Assembly (NCBI GenBank): GCA_963575745.1 | Contig: CAUYUJ010000177.1 | Coordinates: 73,533-100,930, forward strand | Source of the DNA: Prorocentrum cordatum | Taxonomy: Eukaryota > Sar > Dinophyceae > Prorocentrales > Prorocentraceae | Direction of reading: 5' to 3' | DNA: 27,398 nt | Shown here: piece after piece, positions 1-8,671 of the stretch | Layout of the letters: every line of letters begins with the position of its first letter | Position numbering within the stretch: the first letter of the stretch is position 1 | Program-made: the position numbers and the translations under genes | Notes under the pieces: model-generated | What the model saw: only the letters and a program-made list of their open reading frames with translations | Database searches by the model: none | What the model was told of the DNA's origin: nothing

Positions 1-492
1 CTCACTAGCGTTTTCCTCGACAAGATCCACGATGCCCTTAATGTCCACTGCGACCTGCAGCCCCTTAGCGGAATGCGCCAACGCATCCGTGCTGGTGGGA
101 GGGACTCGGGTCAGTGTGGACGGGTTGCAAAGCAAGACCACCGACTTCAACGGGCCGCCGATGAATTCCGACTTGGCTCTGGTGTCGAAGCTCGGGGTCC
201 GGAGCTCCCGCGCGGAGTCCGCCGTGAATTTTCTGAACGTTTCGACTGCCGCATTCCGATTCTTGAAACTGAATGGCACCGCGCCGAGCATGTACTGCGC
301 GGGCGCGTTGGACACCAAAACGCAACTGAACTTCTGCGCCTGCGCTTTTTCGTTCCTCGCAGTGAACGTAAAATCAATGACCTTCGGGTCCAGGACCCTC
401 GCGTACCACTTGGCGTACGTGGCCGTCTGGGTGTTCATGTTCTTCAGCGTCTCCACATTCTTGTCGAGCATTTCGGCTGGCAAAGCCTGGCC
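1..492 (-). CDS. Partial exon of an uncharacterised protein (164 codons, open at the left window edge)
   Basis: The minus strand has an uninterrupted frame from 492 to 1 whose translation is a normal, balanced protein sequence, unlike the arginine, valine or threonine runs elsewhere in the window. Recognisable pieces are ALPAEMLDKNVETLKNM, YAKWYARVLDPKVIDFTF, KFSCVLVSNAPAQYMLG and LKSVVLLCNPSTL. The alternating hydrophobic pattern around FSCVLVS suggests beta strands, and an OB-like fold is possible; that is only a guess. The frame continues past position 1, so the 3' end is outside the window. Upstream of 492 the frame stays open but turns low-complexity and GC-rich. The sequence reads ..GAAG then GGCCAG at 493/492, which could be a 3' splice site. 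The first ATG is at 471-469. I do not recognise the family and assign no function. Other candidate starts or acceptors lie between 493 and about 600. Confidence 0.68.
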
Positions 493-690
493 CTTCGTAG
501 CGAAGCCGAAGGAAGTGCGTGACCGAAGTGGGCGCGTTTCCGGCCCCCCCGCGTGCTGGGTGCAACAGAAGCCTTGCGCCGAAATCCCTGAATGGTAAGA
601 AAGTTGACGGGGGGGCGGACCCAACGTCTCACTCAATCGATCTCACAATGGACCCCACTATCGATTTCACAATCGGTCTCTACCGATCGA
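493..690. other. Unassigned segment upstream of the exon
   Basis: This is GC-rich sequence with a C-run near 544-550, followed by short degenerate copies of a motif like CGATTTCACAATCGG around 640-690. It may be intron or 5' flank of the minus-strand exon. No promoter motif or spliced-leader acceptor can be identified with confidence. Confidence 0.3.
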
Positions 691-890
691 TCACCATCAT
701 CATCAACAACAACACGGGTCGTCATCATCATCATCAACAACAACATCAACATCATCATCAACATCATCATCATCACCACCATCTCTATCGCCATCATCAT
801 CACCATCATCAGCATCATATTGAGCACCATCAGCAGCACCATCATCATCACCATCATCAGCATCAACATCAGCATCATCGTCATCAACAT
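691..890. repeat. Imperfect CAT/CAA trinucleotide microsatellite
   Basis: About 200 bp of CATCAT with CAA, CAC and CAG interruptions. Plus-strand frames read as poly-His or poly-Ile and minus-strand frames as poly-Met or poly-Asp, so open frames across it carry no coding evidence. Confidence 0.95.
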
Positions 891-891
891 C

Positions 892-1086
892 GGGACACCG
901 ACGGGACACCGACGGGACACGGGCGGGACCCCGGCGGGACACCGCGGGCCCCCAGACGCCCGGACGGCAATCATTTGGTCCGGCCGCGCCTCAGCCACGC
1001 GGGACCCCAGCCGGACACCGGGCGGGACACCGCGGGCCCCCATACGTTTGGACGGCAATCATTTAGTCCGGCCGCGCCTCAGCCAC
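892..1086. repeat. GGGACACCG minisatellite plus an 88-bp-spaced direct repeat
   Basis: 892-945 holds short tandem units of the type CGGGACACCGA. It runs into a 66-bp sequence at 933-998 that recurs at 1021-1086 with only a few differences. Both copies carry the core GGACGGCAATCATTT followed by GTCCGGCCGCGCCTCAGCCAC with one change. The offset is 88 bp, so this looks like a recent local duplication. Confidence 0.9.
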
Positions 1087-1217
1087 AGGAGACTTTCTTT
1101 CGCCCGCCCACGCAGCTTCGCCTCGCCCGCACGCACGGCGCGCACGAACACGAAACCGAAATCGATTTCCCGGTAGGGGGGCTTTCAGTTCCACGTCGAT
1201 CTCACCCCCCAACCTCC

Positions 1218-1275
1218 GATATATGTATATGTAAATGTATATATATATATATATGTATGAATAACTACATAAAAC

Positions 1276-1309
<34 letters not shown>

Positions 1310-1326
1310 TATACGCATACATATCT
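1218..1326. repeat. TA-rich microsatellite
   Basis: Long alternating TATATA runs are broken by GTATAT and by a short unique spacer at about 1260-1276. The tract is self-complementary and sharply AT-rich inside GC-rich DNA. Confidence 0.95.
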
Positions 1327-1369
1327 GGGCACGAGGCGGAGGACCCGGGACGGGGCCCTCGACAGCGCA

Positions 1370-1775
1370 TGGCAAGACCAGGGGCCAAAGAGGGCCCTGC
1401 CAGAGCACCAGGGGCTCTCTCAGATCGCCCGAAGGCGGCTGCAGCCTGGAAGCGACCAATGACGGCCCGATATTACCAGAATTGTCCAAGAGGCCTCCAA
1501 GACGCCCCAAGGGGCCGCCAAGACGCCTCCCAAACCCCAGGAGGCAAACATCGGTGATTTTCCTTTGGTTTTTGAAAAGGTGTTCAAGATCTCGCCTTTT
1601 CAATTTCCCGACGTTCCACGACGGCCCAACGGGCCCCAATGTCCGTTCCAAAACAGTCCCAGAGGCTTTGAAAACGGCCGCAAGGCACTCCAAGAGGATC
1701 CCAAGACTGCGCCAGATGCGCCCAAGACGGCCCGAGAGGGCCCCAAGACGGCCCCAAGAGGGGGCCTAGAGGGGT
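1370..1775 (-). repeat. CCAAGAGGCC-type degenerate repeat block (minus orientation of the GGCCTCTTGG family)
   Basis: Repeated words such as CCAAGACGGCCC, CCAAGAGGCCTCC and GGGCCCCAAGA recur through the block. An embedded segment at 1592-1640 (core CCACGACGGCCCA) has a relative at 5095-5145 (core CCATGACGGCCCA). Frames on both strands are rich in Pro, Arg and Gly and do not look coding. Confidence 0.75.
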
Positions 1776-1833
1776 AACACGAACCGAGAATCCGAGCCTT
1801 CCACCCCGAAAGGTTTTTAGGAAACCCCAAGAT

Positions 1834-1988
1834 CAGGAGGGGAAAAACACACACAGACACAATTAATCGTCGATTCCCAGGAAAATAGGAAAATATGGGG
1901 AGTGGGGGGAAGACAGAAACCAATAAAAATATGGACAATTATTAGGAATATTTTTATTTGTGTGTATTTATTGGTGTGTACTGGGGCC
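1834..1988 (+). repeat. A/T-rich dispersed repeat, copy A
   Basis: This 155-bp segment matches 11504-11665. Both begin near CAGGAG(G/T)GGAAAAA, share ACAGACACAATTAATCGTC followed by ATTCCC, then GGAAAATATGGG-type words. Both end in a GT-rich run, TTTATT(G/A)GTGTGT, and CTGGGGCC. Unique GC-rich DNA lies on both sides. It is a dispersed element, possibly a short non-autonomous transposon; no clear terminal inverted repeat or target duplication was found. Confidence 0.8.
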
Positions 1989-2095
1989 ACTTCACAAGAG
2001 GCTCCCAGTAGGATCCAAAAGGCCCCCAAGAAGCTCCCAAGAGGGCCGAAGAGGTTCCAAGAGGCCTCCCAAGAATGCCCCAAGAGGCACAACTC
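1989..2095 (-). repeat. CCAAGAGG-type repeat block
   Basis: About ten short units such as CCCAAGAGG, CCAAGAAG and CCAAGAGGC directly follow copy A of the A/T-rich repeat. It belongs to the same family as 1370-1775. Confidence 0.75.
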
Positions 2096-2335
2096 ATTGT
2101 TTCCCGATGGGACGGATTTCAAAATTCTTTACGCTTCGCGTATCCCCACCAGTCCATCTCACAGCAGCAACTCTTGCGAAGCATGCCGACAGTCGTGTTT
2201 TTCAGGCGTGTGTCCGCTTGGCCCCGCATATCTCCCCTGTTCCTCCTTCCTCCCGCCTCCTTGTACATCCTCCTTGTGGGGGGAGCGGGAGAAGGACGAG
2301 GCGGAGGAGGAGGGAGAGAAAGCGCTCCTCGTGAT
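2096..2335. other. Unassigned spacer
   Basis: Mixed-composition sequence without a credible gene. It ends in a purine-rich stretch (GGAGGAGGAGGGAGAG near 2300-2320). Nothing further was recognised. Confidence 0.3.
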
Positions 2336-2738
2336 TTGAGTCGTTTGGGGTTTCTCGTCCTGGTGTGAGTCGTTCGGGCCCTTCTTCCTGGTGTGAGTCG
2401 TTCGGGCTCTTCGTGGTGTGAGTCGTTCGGGCTCTTCGTCCTGGTGTGAGTCGTTCGGGCTTCTCGTGGTGTGAGTTGTTCGGGCCCCTCATCCTGGTGT
2501 GAGTCTTTCGGGCCCCTCCTCCTGGTGTGACTCGTTCGGGCTCCTCGTGGTGTGAGTCGTTCGGGGCCCGCGTCGTGGTGTGAGTCGTTCGGGCTCCTCG
2601 TGGTGTGAGTCGTTCGGGCGCCTCGTCCTGGTGTGAGTCGTTCGGGCCCCTCCTTGTGGTGTGAGTCGTTCGGGCTCTTCGTGGTGTGAGTCGTTCGGGC
2701 CCCTCGTCCTGGTGTGAGTCGTTCGGGCTCCTCGTGGG
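2336..2738. repeat. Tandem minisatellite, core GTGTGAGTCGTTCGGGC, about 16 copies
   Basis: The core repeats with two alternating linkers, a shorter one (CTCCTCGTG) and a longer one containing CCTCGTCCTG, giving unit lengths of about 24 and 27 bp. Single-base variants such as GAGTTG, GAGTCT and GACTCG mark individual units. The minus strand reads as a repetitive peptide rich in NDSHHEEPE-like words, which simply reflects the repeat. Confidence 0.95.
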
Positions 2739-2960
2739 GCCTCTTGGGGGCCTCTTGGAGCCTCTTGGGGCCTCTTGGGGGCCTCTTGGGGGCCTCTGGG
2801 GAGCCTCTTGGGGGCCTCTTGGGGCCTCTTGGGGCCTCTTGGGGGCCTCTTGGGGGCCTCTTGGGGGCCTCTTGGGGCCGCTTGGGGGCCTCTGGGGGCC
2901 TCTTGGAGGCCTCTTGGGAGCCTCCTGGGGGCCTTTTGGGGCCATCTTGCCTCTTGCGAC
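2739..2960 (+). repeat. GGCCTCTTGGGG minisatellite
   Basis: Near-perfect 11-14 bp tandem units of GGGGCCTCTTGGGG, in the orientation opposite to the blocks at 1370-2095. It follows the TGAGTCGTTCGGG array directly. Confidence 0.95.
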
Positions 2961-2970
2961 CTCCTCAGAA

Positions 2971-3122
2971 GCGCAAATGAGGGCTGCCCCCTGAGAAGGA
3001 CAACATGAGCCCAAAACCTTTGTAAAATCAGTGATTTTGCTATGAAGGAAGATGAGCGCGGCCCCCTCAGGAGGCCGACATGTGGCCAAAACCCTAGTAA
3101 AATCAATGTTTTTGGCTTCAAA
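2971..3122 (-). repeat. 75-bp unit in two diverged tandem copies
   Basis: 2971-3045 and 3046-3122 align with a 75-bp offset; both contain ATGAG, GCCCCCT, CAAAACC and GTAAAATCA. Because 75 is a multiple of 3, the minus strand reads as two similar 25-residue peptides (ITDFTKVLGSCCPSQGAALI and a variant). The nearby 1551-1580 segment resembles part of the unit. It may be a decayed repeat with a once-open frame; I do not call it a gene. Confidence 0.65.
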
Positions 3123-3252
3123 GACGAGCAGAGGGGCCAAACTACCTCCCCCCCTCGAGACCAGAATCCTCGTGAGGGTCGTCGTTTTTTGGCCCTCCCA
3201 GGAGTCGAAAAAGACCCCCTTGATCCCACTCGGCCCGCCCTCTCCAGGTCCA

Positions 3253-3287
3253 GGGGAGGGGGTAGGGGGAGGGGTAAACCCCTCCCC
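3253..3287 (+). other. G-quadruplex-type motif overlapping a perfect 10-bp hairpin
   Basis: 3253-3274 has four runs of at least four Gs separated by A or TA. Its last runs form GGGGAGGGGT (3266-3275), separated by two bases from the exact complement ACCCCTCCCC (3278-3287). The strand could form either structure. No function is implied. Confidence 0.7.
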
Positions 3288-3409
3288 GAAGGGGAAGATA
3301 GGGGGTTAGGGGGTTGAGAACAGAGAGAGCTCCCTAAACCACTCACGCCCAAAGGGCTGGTGGGATTGAATCGCTTCGCTCATTCCGCCGGCCCGTATTG
3401 TGCCATCGC

Positions 3410-3760
3410 GGGGTCGTGGGGGGTCTTGGGGGCCTTTGGAAGCTTCGTGGGAGCTTCTTGGGAACTTTGGGAGGCCTCGTGGATGGCTCTGGGTGGGCCC
3501 TCTTGTTGGTCTCTTGGGGGGGTCTGCCTGGCCTCTTGGGGGCCTCCTGGGAGCTTCCTGGGGGTCTCTTGGGGGCCTCTTGGGGCTTTCTTGCGGCCTG
3601 TTGGGGGCCTCTTGGGGCTCTCTTGGGGGCTTCGTGGGGCTACTTGGGGGCTTGTAGGGGCATTTCGGGGGCGTGTTTGGGCGGGAGGCTCAAAATTTCC
3701 GTTCAGGTTGCCCCTGTGGACCTCAATCATGGGGCCGTCTTGGGGCCTCTTGGACCGTCT
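3410..3760 (+). repeat. GGCCTCTTGGGGG repeat block, degenerate
   Basis: Many units such as GGCCTCTTGGGGG, GGGAGCTTCTTGGG and GGGGCTTCGTGGGG continue the plus orientation of the family. They run up to the start of the 375-bp tandem unit. Confidence 0.85.
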
Positions 3761-4839
3761 TGAGGGTTTCTTGGGCCTTCTTGGAGCGCTGTTGGGCCGT
3801 CTTTGAGCGGTCTTGAGGGTCTCTCGGGCCGTCTTGGGGTGATCTTGGGGGCTTCTTGGACCGCCTTGAAAGGTGTGAAAGACGAAGAGGCGGATATGTT
3901 AAAAATGCACGCTTTCCTAAGGGAATGGGACGATTTTTGCTAGTGGGAGCCCTCTTGGGACGCCGCTTAGGGACCTCTTGGGGCGTCTTGAAGGCCTGTT
4001 GGGCCGTCTTGAGGCCATCGTAGGCGTTTGGGGGTGATATTTCGGCGTCTCCCGGCTCTCTTGGACCGTCTGGAGGGCTTCTCGGGCCCCTCTTGGACCG
4101 ATTTGGAGCCCTCCTGGGCTCCGAAAAAGAGTTCTTGAGGGTTTCTTGGGCCTTCTTGGAGCGCTCTTGGGCCGTCTTTGAGCGGTCTAGAGGGTCTCTC
4201 GGGCCGTCTTGGGGTGATCTTGGAGGCCTCTTGGACCGCCTTGAAAGGTGTGAAAGACGAAGAGGCGGATATGTTAAAAATGCACGTTTTCCTAAGGGAA
4301 TGGGACGATTTTTGCTAGTGGGAGCCCTCTTGGGACGCCGCTTAAGGACCTCTTAGGGACCTCTTGGGGCGTCTTGAAGGCCTGTTGGGCCGTCTTGAGG
4401 CCATCGTAGGCGTTTGGGAGTGATATTTCGGCGTCTCCCGGCTCTCTTGGACCGTCTGGAGGGCTTCTCGGGCCCCTCTTGGACCGATTTGGAGCCCTCC
4501 TGGGCTCCGAAAAAGAGTTCTTGAGGGTTTCTTGGGCCTTCTTGGAGCGCTCTTGGGCCGTCTTTGAGCGGTCTTGAGGGTCTCTCGGGCCGTCTTGGGG
4601 TGATCTTGGGGGCCTCTTGGACCGCCTTGAAAGGTGTGAAAGACGAAGAGGCGGATATGTTAAAAATGCACGTTTTCCTAAGGGAATGGGACGATTTTTG
4701 CTTGTGGGAGCCCTCTTGGGGCGCCGCTTAGTGACCTCTTGGGGCGTCTTGAAGGCCTGTTGGGCCGTCTTGAGGCCACCGCAGGCGTTTGGGAGTGATA
4801 TTTCGGCGTCTCCCGGCACTCTTGGACCGTCTGGAGGGC
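3761..4839 (+). repeat. Large tandem repeat, three units of about 375-386 bp
   Basis: Units start at 3761, 4136 and 4522, each with TGAGGGTTTCTTGGGCC; the third is truncated near 4839. The offsets are 375 and 386 bp; the 11-bp difference comes from a duplicated ACCTCTTAGGG word near 4340-4365. Each unit carries a low-GC core, GTGTGAAAGACGAAGAGGCG followed by ATATGTTAAAAATGCACG, beginning at about 3873, 4248 and 4634, embedded in CTTGG-type repeats. Identity is high, so the amplification looks recent. Confidence 0.95.
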
Positions 4840-4844
4840 TTGCC

Positions 4845-4965
4845 GGGACCTTGCCGGGACCTTGCCGGGACCTTGCCGGGACCTTGCCGGGACCTTGCCG
4901 GGACCTTGCCAGGACCTTGCCGGGACCTTGCCGGGACCTTGCCGGGACCTTGCCGGGACCTTGCT
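4845..4965 (+). repeat. 11-bp tandem array GGGACCTTGCC, 11 copies
   Basis: Eleven head-to-tail copies with one variant (A for G at 4911). Because the unit is 11 bp, every frame repeats every 33 bp and gives the same 11-residue cycle in shifted order, for example PARSRQGPGKV on the minus strand. Confidence 0.97.
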
Positions 4966-5094
4966 GGGGTACTTTTCGTCCGGGGACCCCCAGGGCCCGC
5001 CCCGCGCGCGCGAATTAGAAATATTGTTGAGCAGTTACCGGGGATCTTAGCACGCCTCTGGCCCGATAGGATATTGACGTATTTCAAAATTTTC

Positions 5095-5260
5095 AGCCTT
5101 TTGGCATCCCGGCGCTCCATGACGGCCCAAGAGACTTCCAAGACAGCTCCGAGATAGCCGAAGAGGTCTCTAAGAGGGCCCCAGGGCGGCCCACGACGGC
5201 CCCAAGACGGTGCCTGAGGCGCCCAAGACGGCCCAAGAGGGCCCCAAGACGGCTGGCCTT
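5095..5260 (-). repeat. CCAAGAGGCCC/CCAAGACGGCC repeat block
   Basis: The repeat family returns to the minus orientation here. Its first 50 bp resemble 1592-1640. It is therefore an inverted relative of the block at 2739-4839. Confidence 0.75.
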
Positions 5261-5269
5261 CCCCGTTGC

Positions 5270-5512
5270 GGCAGCTCTGGTTCTGGCAAAGGCAATTTCG
5301 GGTATCGCGTGCCAAGCCCAGTGCCGGCGGCAACTCCCCGTGCGCGCCATGCCTTGCCCAGGTTCCAGGCCGAGTGGGCCCGCTGCCTGCTTTTATCGCA
5401 GTGCTTCCCCTGGGTGGGCACCCAGGGGCCGTGTCATGTTCCGTTGGGCCCGCGGTGTGGTCGCCTCCACGTGGCTTCTGGAAACAGGTCAGGTGATGGC
5501 AGCTGTGCCAAC
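5270..5512. other. Unassigned GC-rich segment
   Basis: Non-repetitive sequence between the repeat block and the first foldback element. Open frames exist on both strands, but none shows recognisable domains or clear codon bias. Confidence 0.3.
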
Positions 5513-5698
5513 CCCAGACCCCCTCGCGTCGTGAAAAAATCACGACGGAATGTTTTTCACTATTTTCGCCCTCTGGAGGTCCTCACCGGGCCGCGGGAGC
5601 GTCAAAAAACGACTCAGGATGAAAAGCCGGTCCCGGGGAAAGGGTCCAGACCTCTGGGGGTCGACGTCATGAAAAAATCACGACGTCGGGGGTCTGGG
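5513..5698 (+). mobile_element. Foldback/MITE-like element, copy 1 (186 bp)
   Basis: The ends are inverted repeats: the left starts CCCAGACCCCC and the right ends GGGGGTCTGGG. Just inside each end is a hairpin: CGTCGTGA-AAAA-TCACGACG near 5527-5547 and a similar CGACGTCATGA..TCACGACGTCG near 5662-5688. The interior aligns over its whole length with the reverse complement of 6143-6329, sharing words such as CAAAACGACTC. It contains no credible transposase frame, so it would be non-autonomous. No target-site duplication was convincing. Confidence 0.75.
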
Positions 5699-6142
5699 AC
5701 CCCAGGCATTGACGCCCACGCGGCGGTGTCGGAGGCGCCCGCCGCAGCAGCTCGGGCGTTGCCCGTCGCCGGGCGCGAGCTGTTCAGGCCGTGGAATGGA
5801 GCGCGCGCTCGTTCTCCAGGCCGTGCAGGCAGGGGGCGGGGGGGAACTGGACACAGCAGGCTCCACCACCCTCTCCGCCCTCGGGCGGCCCTTCGTGAGC
5901 TCGGTCCCCGGGGCAGCGCGGGTGCCCTGGCAACGGCTGGAAGTGGACGGCCACCGGCACCACTGGCGGCACCGTGGGCTTCGGCCCTGGACCCGGGCTT
6001 CGGGGCAGCGGCCGCTTCCGCGCTTCACCGGTGAGGGGTGAGGACCCGAGCTGTGCTTCCCGACGGCGCCGCCGCGCTTGTGTACCAGCCGTTCCTGGAG
6101 GGCCTAGCAACGCTAGACCGCGCCTGCCATGTTGACTACGTG
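5699..6142. other. Unassigned GC-rich spacer between the two foldback elements
   Basis: Sequence of roughly 70% GC with no recognised repeat or domain. Short frames such as 5709-6041 (plus) lack family signatures. Confidence 0.3.
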
Positions 6143-6329
6143 CCCAGACATCCGACGCCTCGATTTTTTCGAGACGTGGGCCCCCGACCTCCCGACCACT
6201 TCCCCCTTGGCCGGTTTTTCGCCCCGAGTCGTTTTGTTGACGGTCCCGAAGCCCGGCGAGCGCCCCGAGGGGCCGAGAACGACAAAAAAAACCTCCGCCT
6301 CGATTTTTCCGAGACGCCCGATGTCTGGG
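6143..6329 (-). mobile_element. Foldback/MITE-like element, copy 2 (187 bp, inverted relative to copy 1)
   Basis: It starts CCCAGACATC and ends GATGTCTGGG, a 10-bp perfect terminal inverted repeat. Hairpins lie inside both ends (CTCGA, T-run, CGAG). Its reverse complement aligns end to end with 5513-5698, with matching length and position of the A-runs. The hairpin stems have changed on both arms together (TCGTGA..TCACGA in copy 1, CTCGA..TCGAG here), so pairing is kept while sequence differs. Confidence 0.75.
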
Positions 6330-6904
6330 ATATGCAGCGCCCTCTGCCTCGCCTTCGACCAGCCTGCTCACGTGCGTTGGCCCCTGCCAGAAGTGTGACG
6401 GGCACGGGGAGCGCCGCTGTGCTCTCGAGTCGCTGCTTGTCCGCGCACCTGGTCGCTTGTCGCGCGGGTTGGCCGGAGGGGCCAAGGCTCGTGCGGGCGT
6501 CGCTCTGCTGCCTCGGCCGCTGCCTCGGGAGGGGGCGTTTGGGTTTCGCTCTCTGCCCTCGCTTCCAACCTCCTCTCCCCCTCCTCCCGGGGTCGGGCGG
6601 CTGCCTGGCTGCGTCGGCCCTGGCTGGTGCTTGGCCCGCAGCGGCCTCCCCCTGCCCCTCCTGTGGTCCGCTTTGCCTCTCCCTCCCTCCCGCCCCCCTC
6701 GCCCCCCTTCCCCCTCGCCCAGCGCGCCCTGGGCCGCCCTGGGCGGAGGGGGTGGGGCCAAGCGCCAGCCGCGCACTCGCTCGAATTGCTTGCCCTCGCT
6801 TCCAGTTGAGGTCCCAAGCTGGGGATCAAAGACTCCCTCCACGCGAGGGCCGCAACGTAGGCTCTCGGGGCGGGCGCTTCGGTGCCTCCCGCCACGCCCT
6901 CTGT
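6330..6904. other. Unassigned C-rich segment
   Basis: GC-rich, pyrimidine-biased on the plus strand from about 6540 to 6730. No domain or repeat unit was recognised. Confidence 0.3.
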
Positions 6905-7125
6905 GACCAGAAACGAAACAAGAACCATGCGTTGCGCTAAGGCGAGAACCACCGTTATATCACGACTCCAGCCTTGCACTTTGAATCGGATGTGCGCAGC
7001 ATCAAGGCAAACGCCACATGTTAAGAATCACCGCGTCTTATCTCTGATGCTGTTGCACATTCGAGCCCCAGGTTCAGAAATGGCGAGGACGTCTCTGGCG
7101 AAACGTCCGCTTCACCAAGCCGGCA
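6905..7125 (-). repeat. Degenerate copy of the composite repeat (83-bp-type units plus module N)
   Basis: 6926-6952 (GCGCTAAGGCGAGAACCAC) and 6988-7020 (GATGTGCGCAGC..AACGCCACATG) match the minus-orientation 83-bp unit seen at 26730-27205. 7084-7112 (GAGGACGTCTCTGGCGAAACG) matches module N at 27218-27264. The order along the minus strand, N then units, is the same as in the intact copies. Confidence 0.55.
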
Positions 7126-7379
7126 CGTCTGGGGGTGCAAAGGAAAACCTTAGCGGAAGGATAAGGGATGGAGGATGGGGGGGTGCAGGATGGAGAGGGT
7201 GAAGGAGAGTGCAGGGGGCCCCTCGCCGCCCAGGCGCCGCGCGGCGCCTCCGTCCGCGCCACTGCCACCGCGGCTGCCGCCGAGCTCAGGCGGGCGCGCC
7301 CGCCGCGGCGGCGGCGCCCGTGGCGCGGAGAAAGAAAGCGGGCCGCAGCCGGCGGGGCAAGCGCACGCGCGCACGGCGC

Positions 7380-7531
7380 AGGGCGCCGCCGCCGACGACG
7401 ACGCCGATGCCGACGCCGAACGAAACGCCGAACGCCGACGCCGACGACGACGACGATGACGCCGACGACGACGACGCCAACAACGCGACGACCATAACAA
7501 CGACGACGGCGGCGGCGGTGGCGGCGGCGGT

Positions 7532-7562
<31 letters not shown>

Positions 7563-7815
7563 ATGAGTGCAGGCGTCGGCGAAACGACGACGGACGATAC
7601 GGCAGCGGCGGCGGCGACGGCGGGAGACGACGACGACGACGACGACGACCACATGGCAGCGGTGGCGACGACAGCGGGCGACGACGTCGACGACGCCGAC
7701 GACGACGACGCCGACGCCGACGACCACGACGACCACGACGACGCCCACGACGACGACGGTGGTGGCGGCGGCGGCGGCGACGACGACGACGACGACAACG
7801 TCGACGACGACTGCG

Positions 7816-7848
<33 letters not shown>

Positions 7849-8285
7849 ACGGCAGCGCACGGCGCAGGGCGCCGCCGACGACGCCGACGCCGACGCCGAC
7901 GCCGCCGAAGACGCCGACGCCGACGCCGACGACGCCGACGCCGACGACGACGACGACCACGACGCCGACAACGACGACGACCACGGCGACGACGACGACG
8001 ACGACGACCACGACGGCGACGACGACGACGACGACTGCGGCGGCGGCGGCATCGACGACAACGACGACGACGAAGACGAAGACAACGACGACGACGACTG
8101 CGGGCGGCGTCGACGACGACAACGACACGGCAGCGGAGGCGGCGACTGCGGGAAACAACGACCGCGACGACGACGACGCTGGCATGGCACCGGCGGCGAC
8201 GACGGCGGGCGACTAACACGACGACGACGCCGACGACGACGACGACGCCGACAGACCACGCCGGACCACGACGACGACTTCGATG

Positions 8286-8319
<34 letters not shown>

Positions 8320-8332
8320 TGGCGGTGGCGGT

Positions 8333-8363
<31 letters not shown>

Positions 8364-8639
8364 ACGACCAATACGACGGCAGCGACGCCGACGACGACTA
8401 CGACGACGCCGACGACGATGTCGTCGACGACCACGACGACGACGACCACGACGACGACGCCGACGACGACGACGACCACGACCACTACGACGACCACGAT
8501 GACGACGACGACCACTACGACGACGATGACGACAACGACGACGACATGGCAACGGCGGCGACGACGGTGGGCGACGACGACGACGACGACGACGCTGACG
8601 CCGACAGACCGCGACGACCGCGACGGCGACGTCGAGGAG

Positions 8640-8671
<32 letters not shown>

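Noticed and set aside
3095-3120. Relict dinoflagellate spliced-leader sequence (TTTTTGGCTTCAAAG resembles the leader's end)
   Set aside because: It differs at several positions, is part of the 75-bp repeat unit, and has no adjoining coding sequence; chance similarity is likelier.
3296-3320. Telomere-like TTAGGGGG words
   Set aside because: Only two irregular words in a G-rich stretch; no tandem TTTAGGG-type array.
2202-3352. Minus-strand frames of 287-312 codons with periodic NDSHHEE and GPQEAP peptides
   Set aside because: The peptide periodicity is explained by the 24/27-bp and 11-14-bp tandem arrays; unit lengths vary, so the frame is not maintained by selection as far as can be seen.
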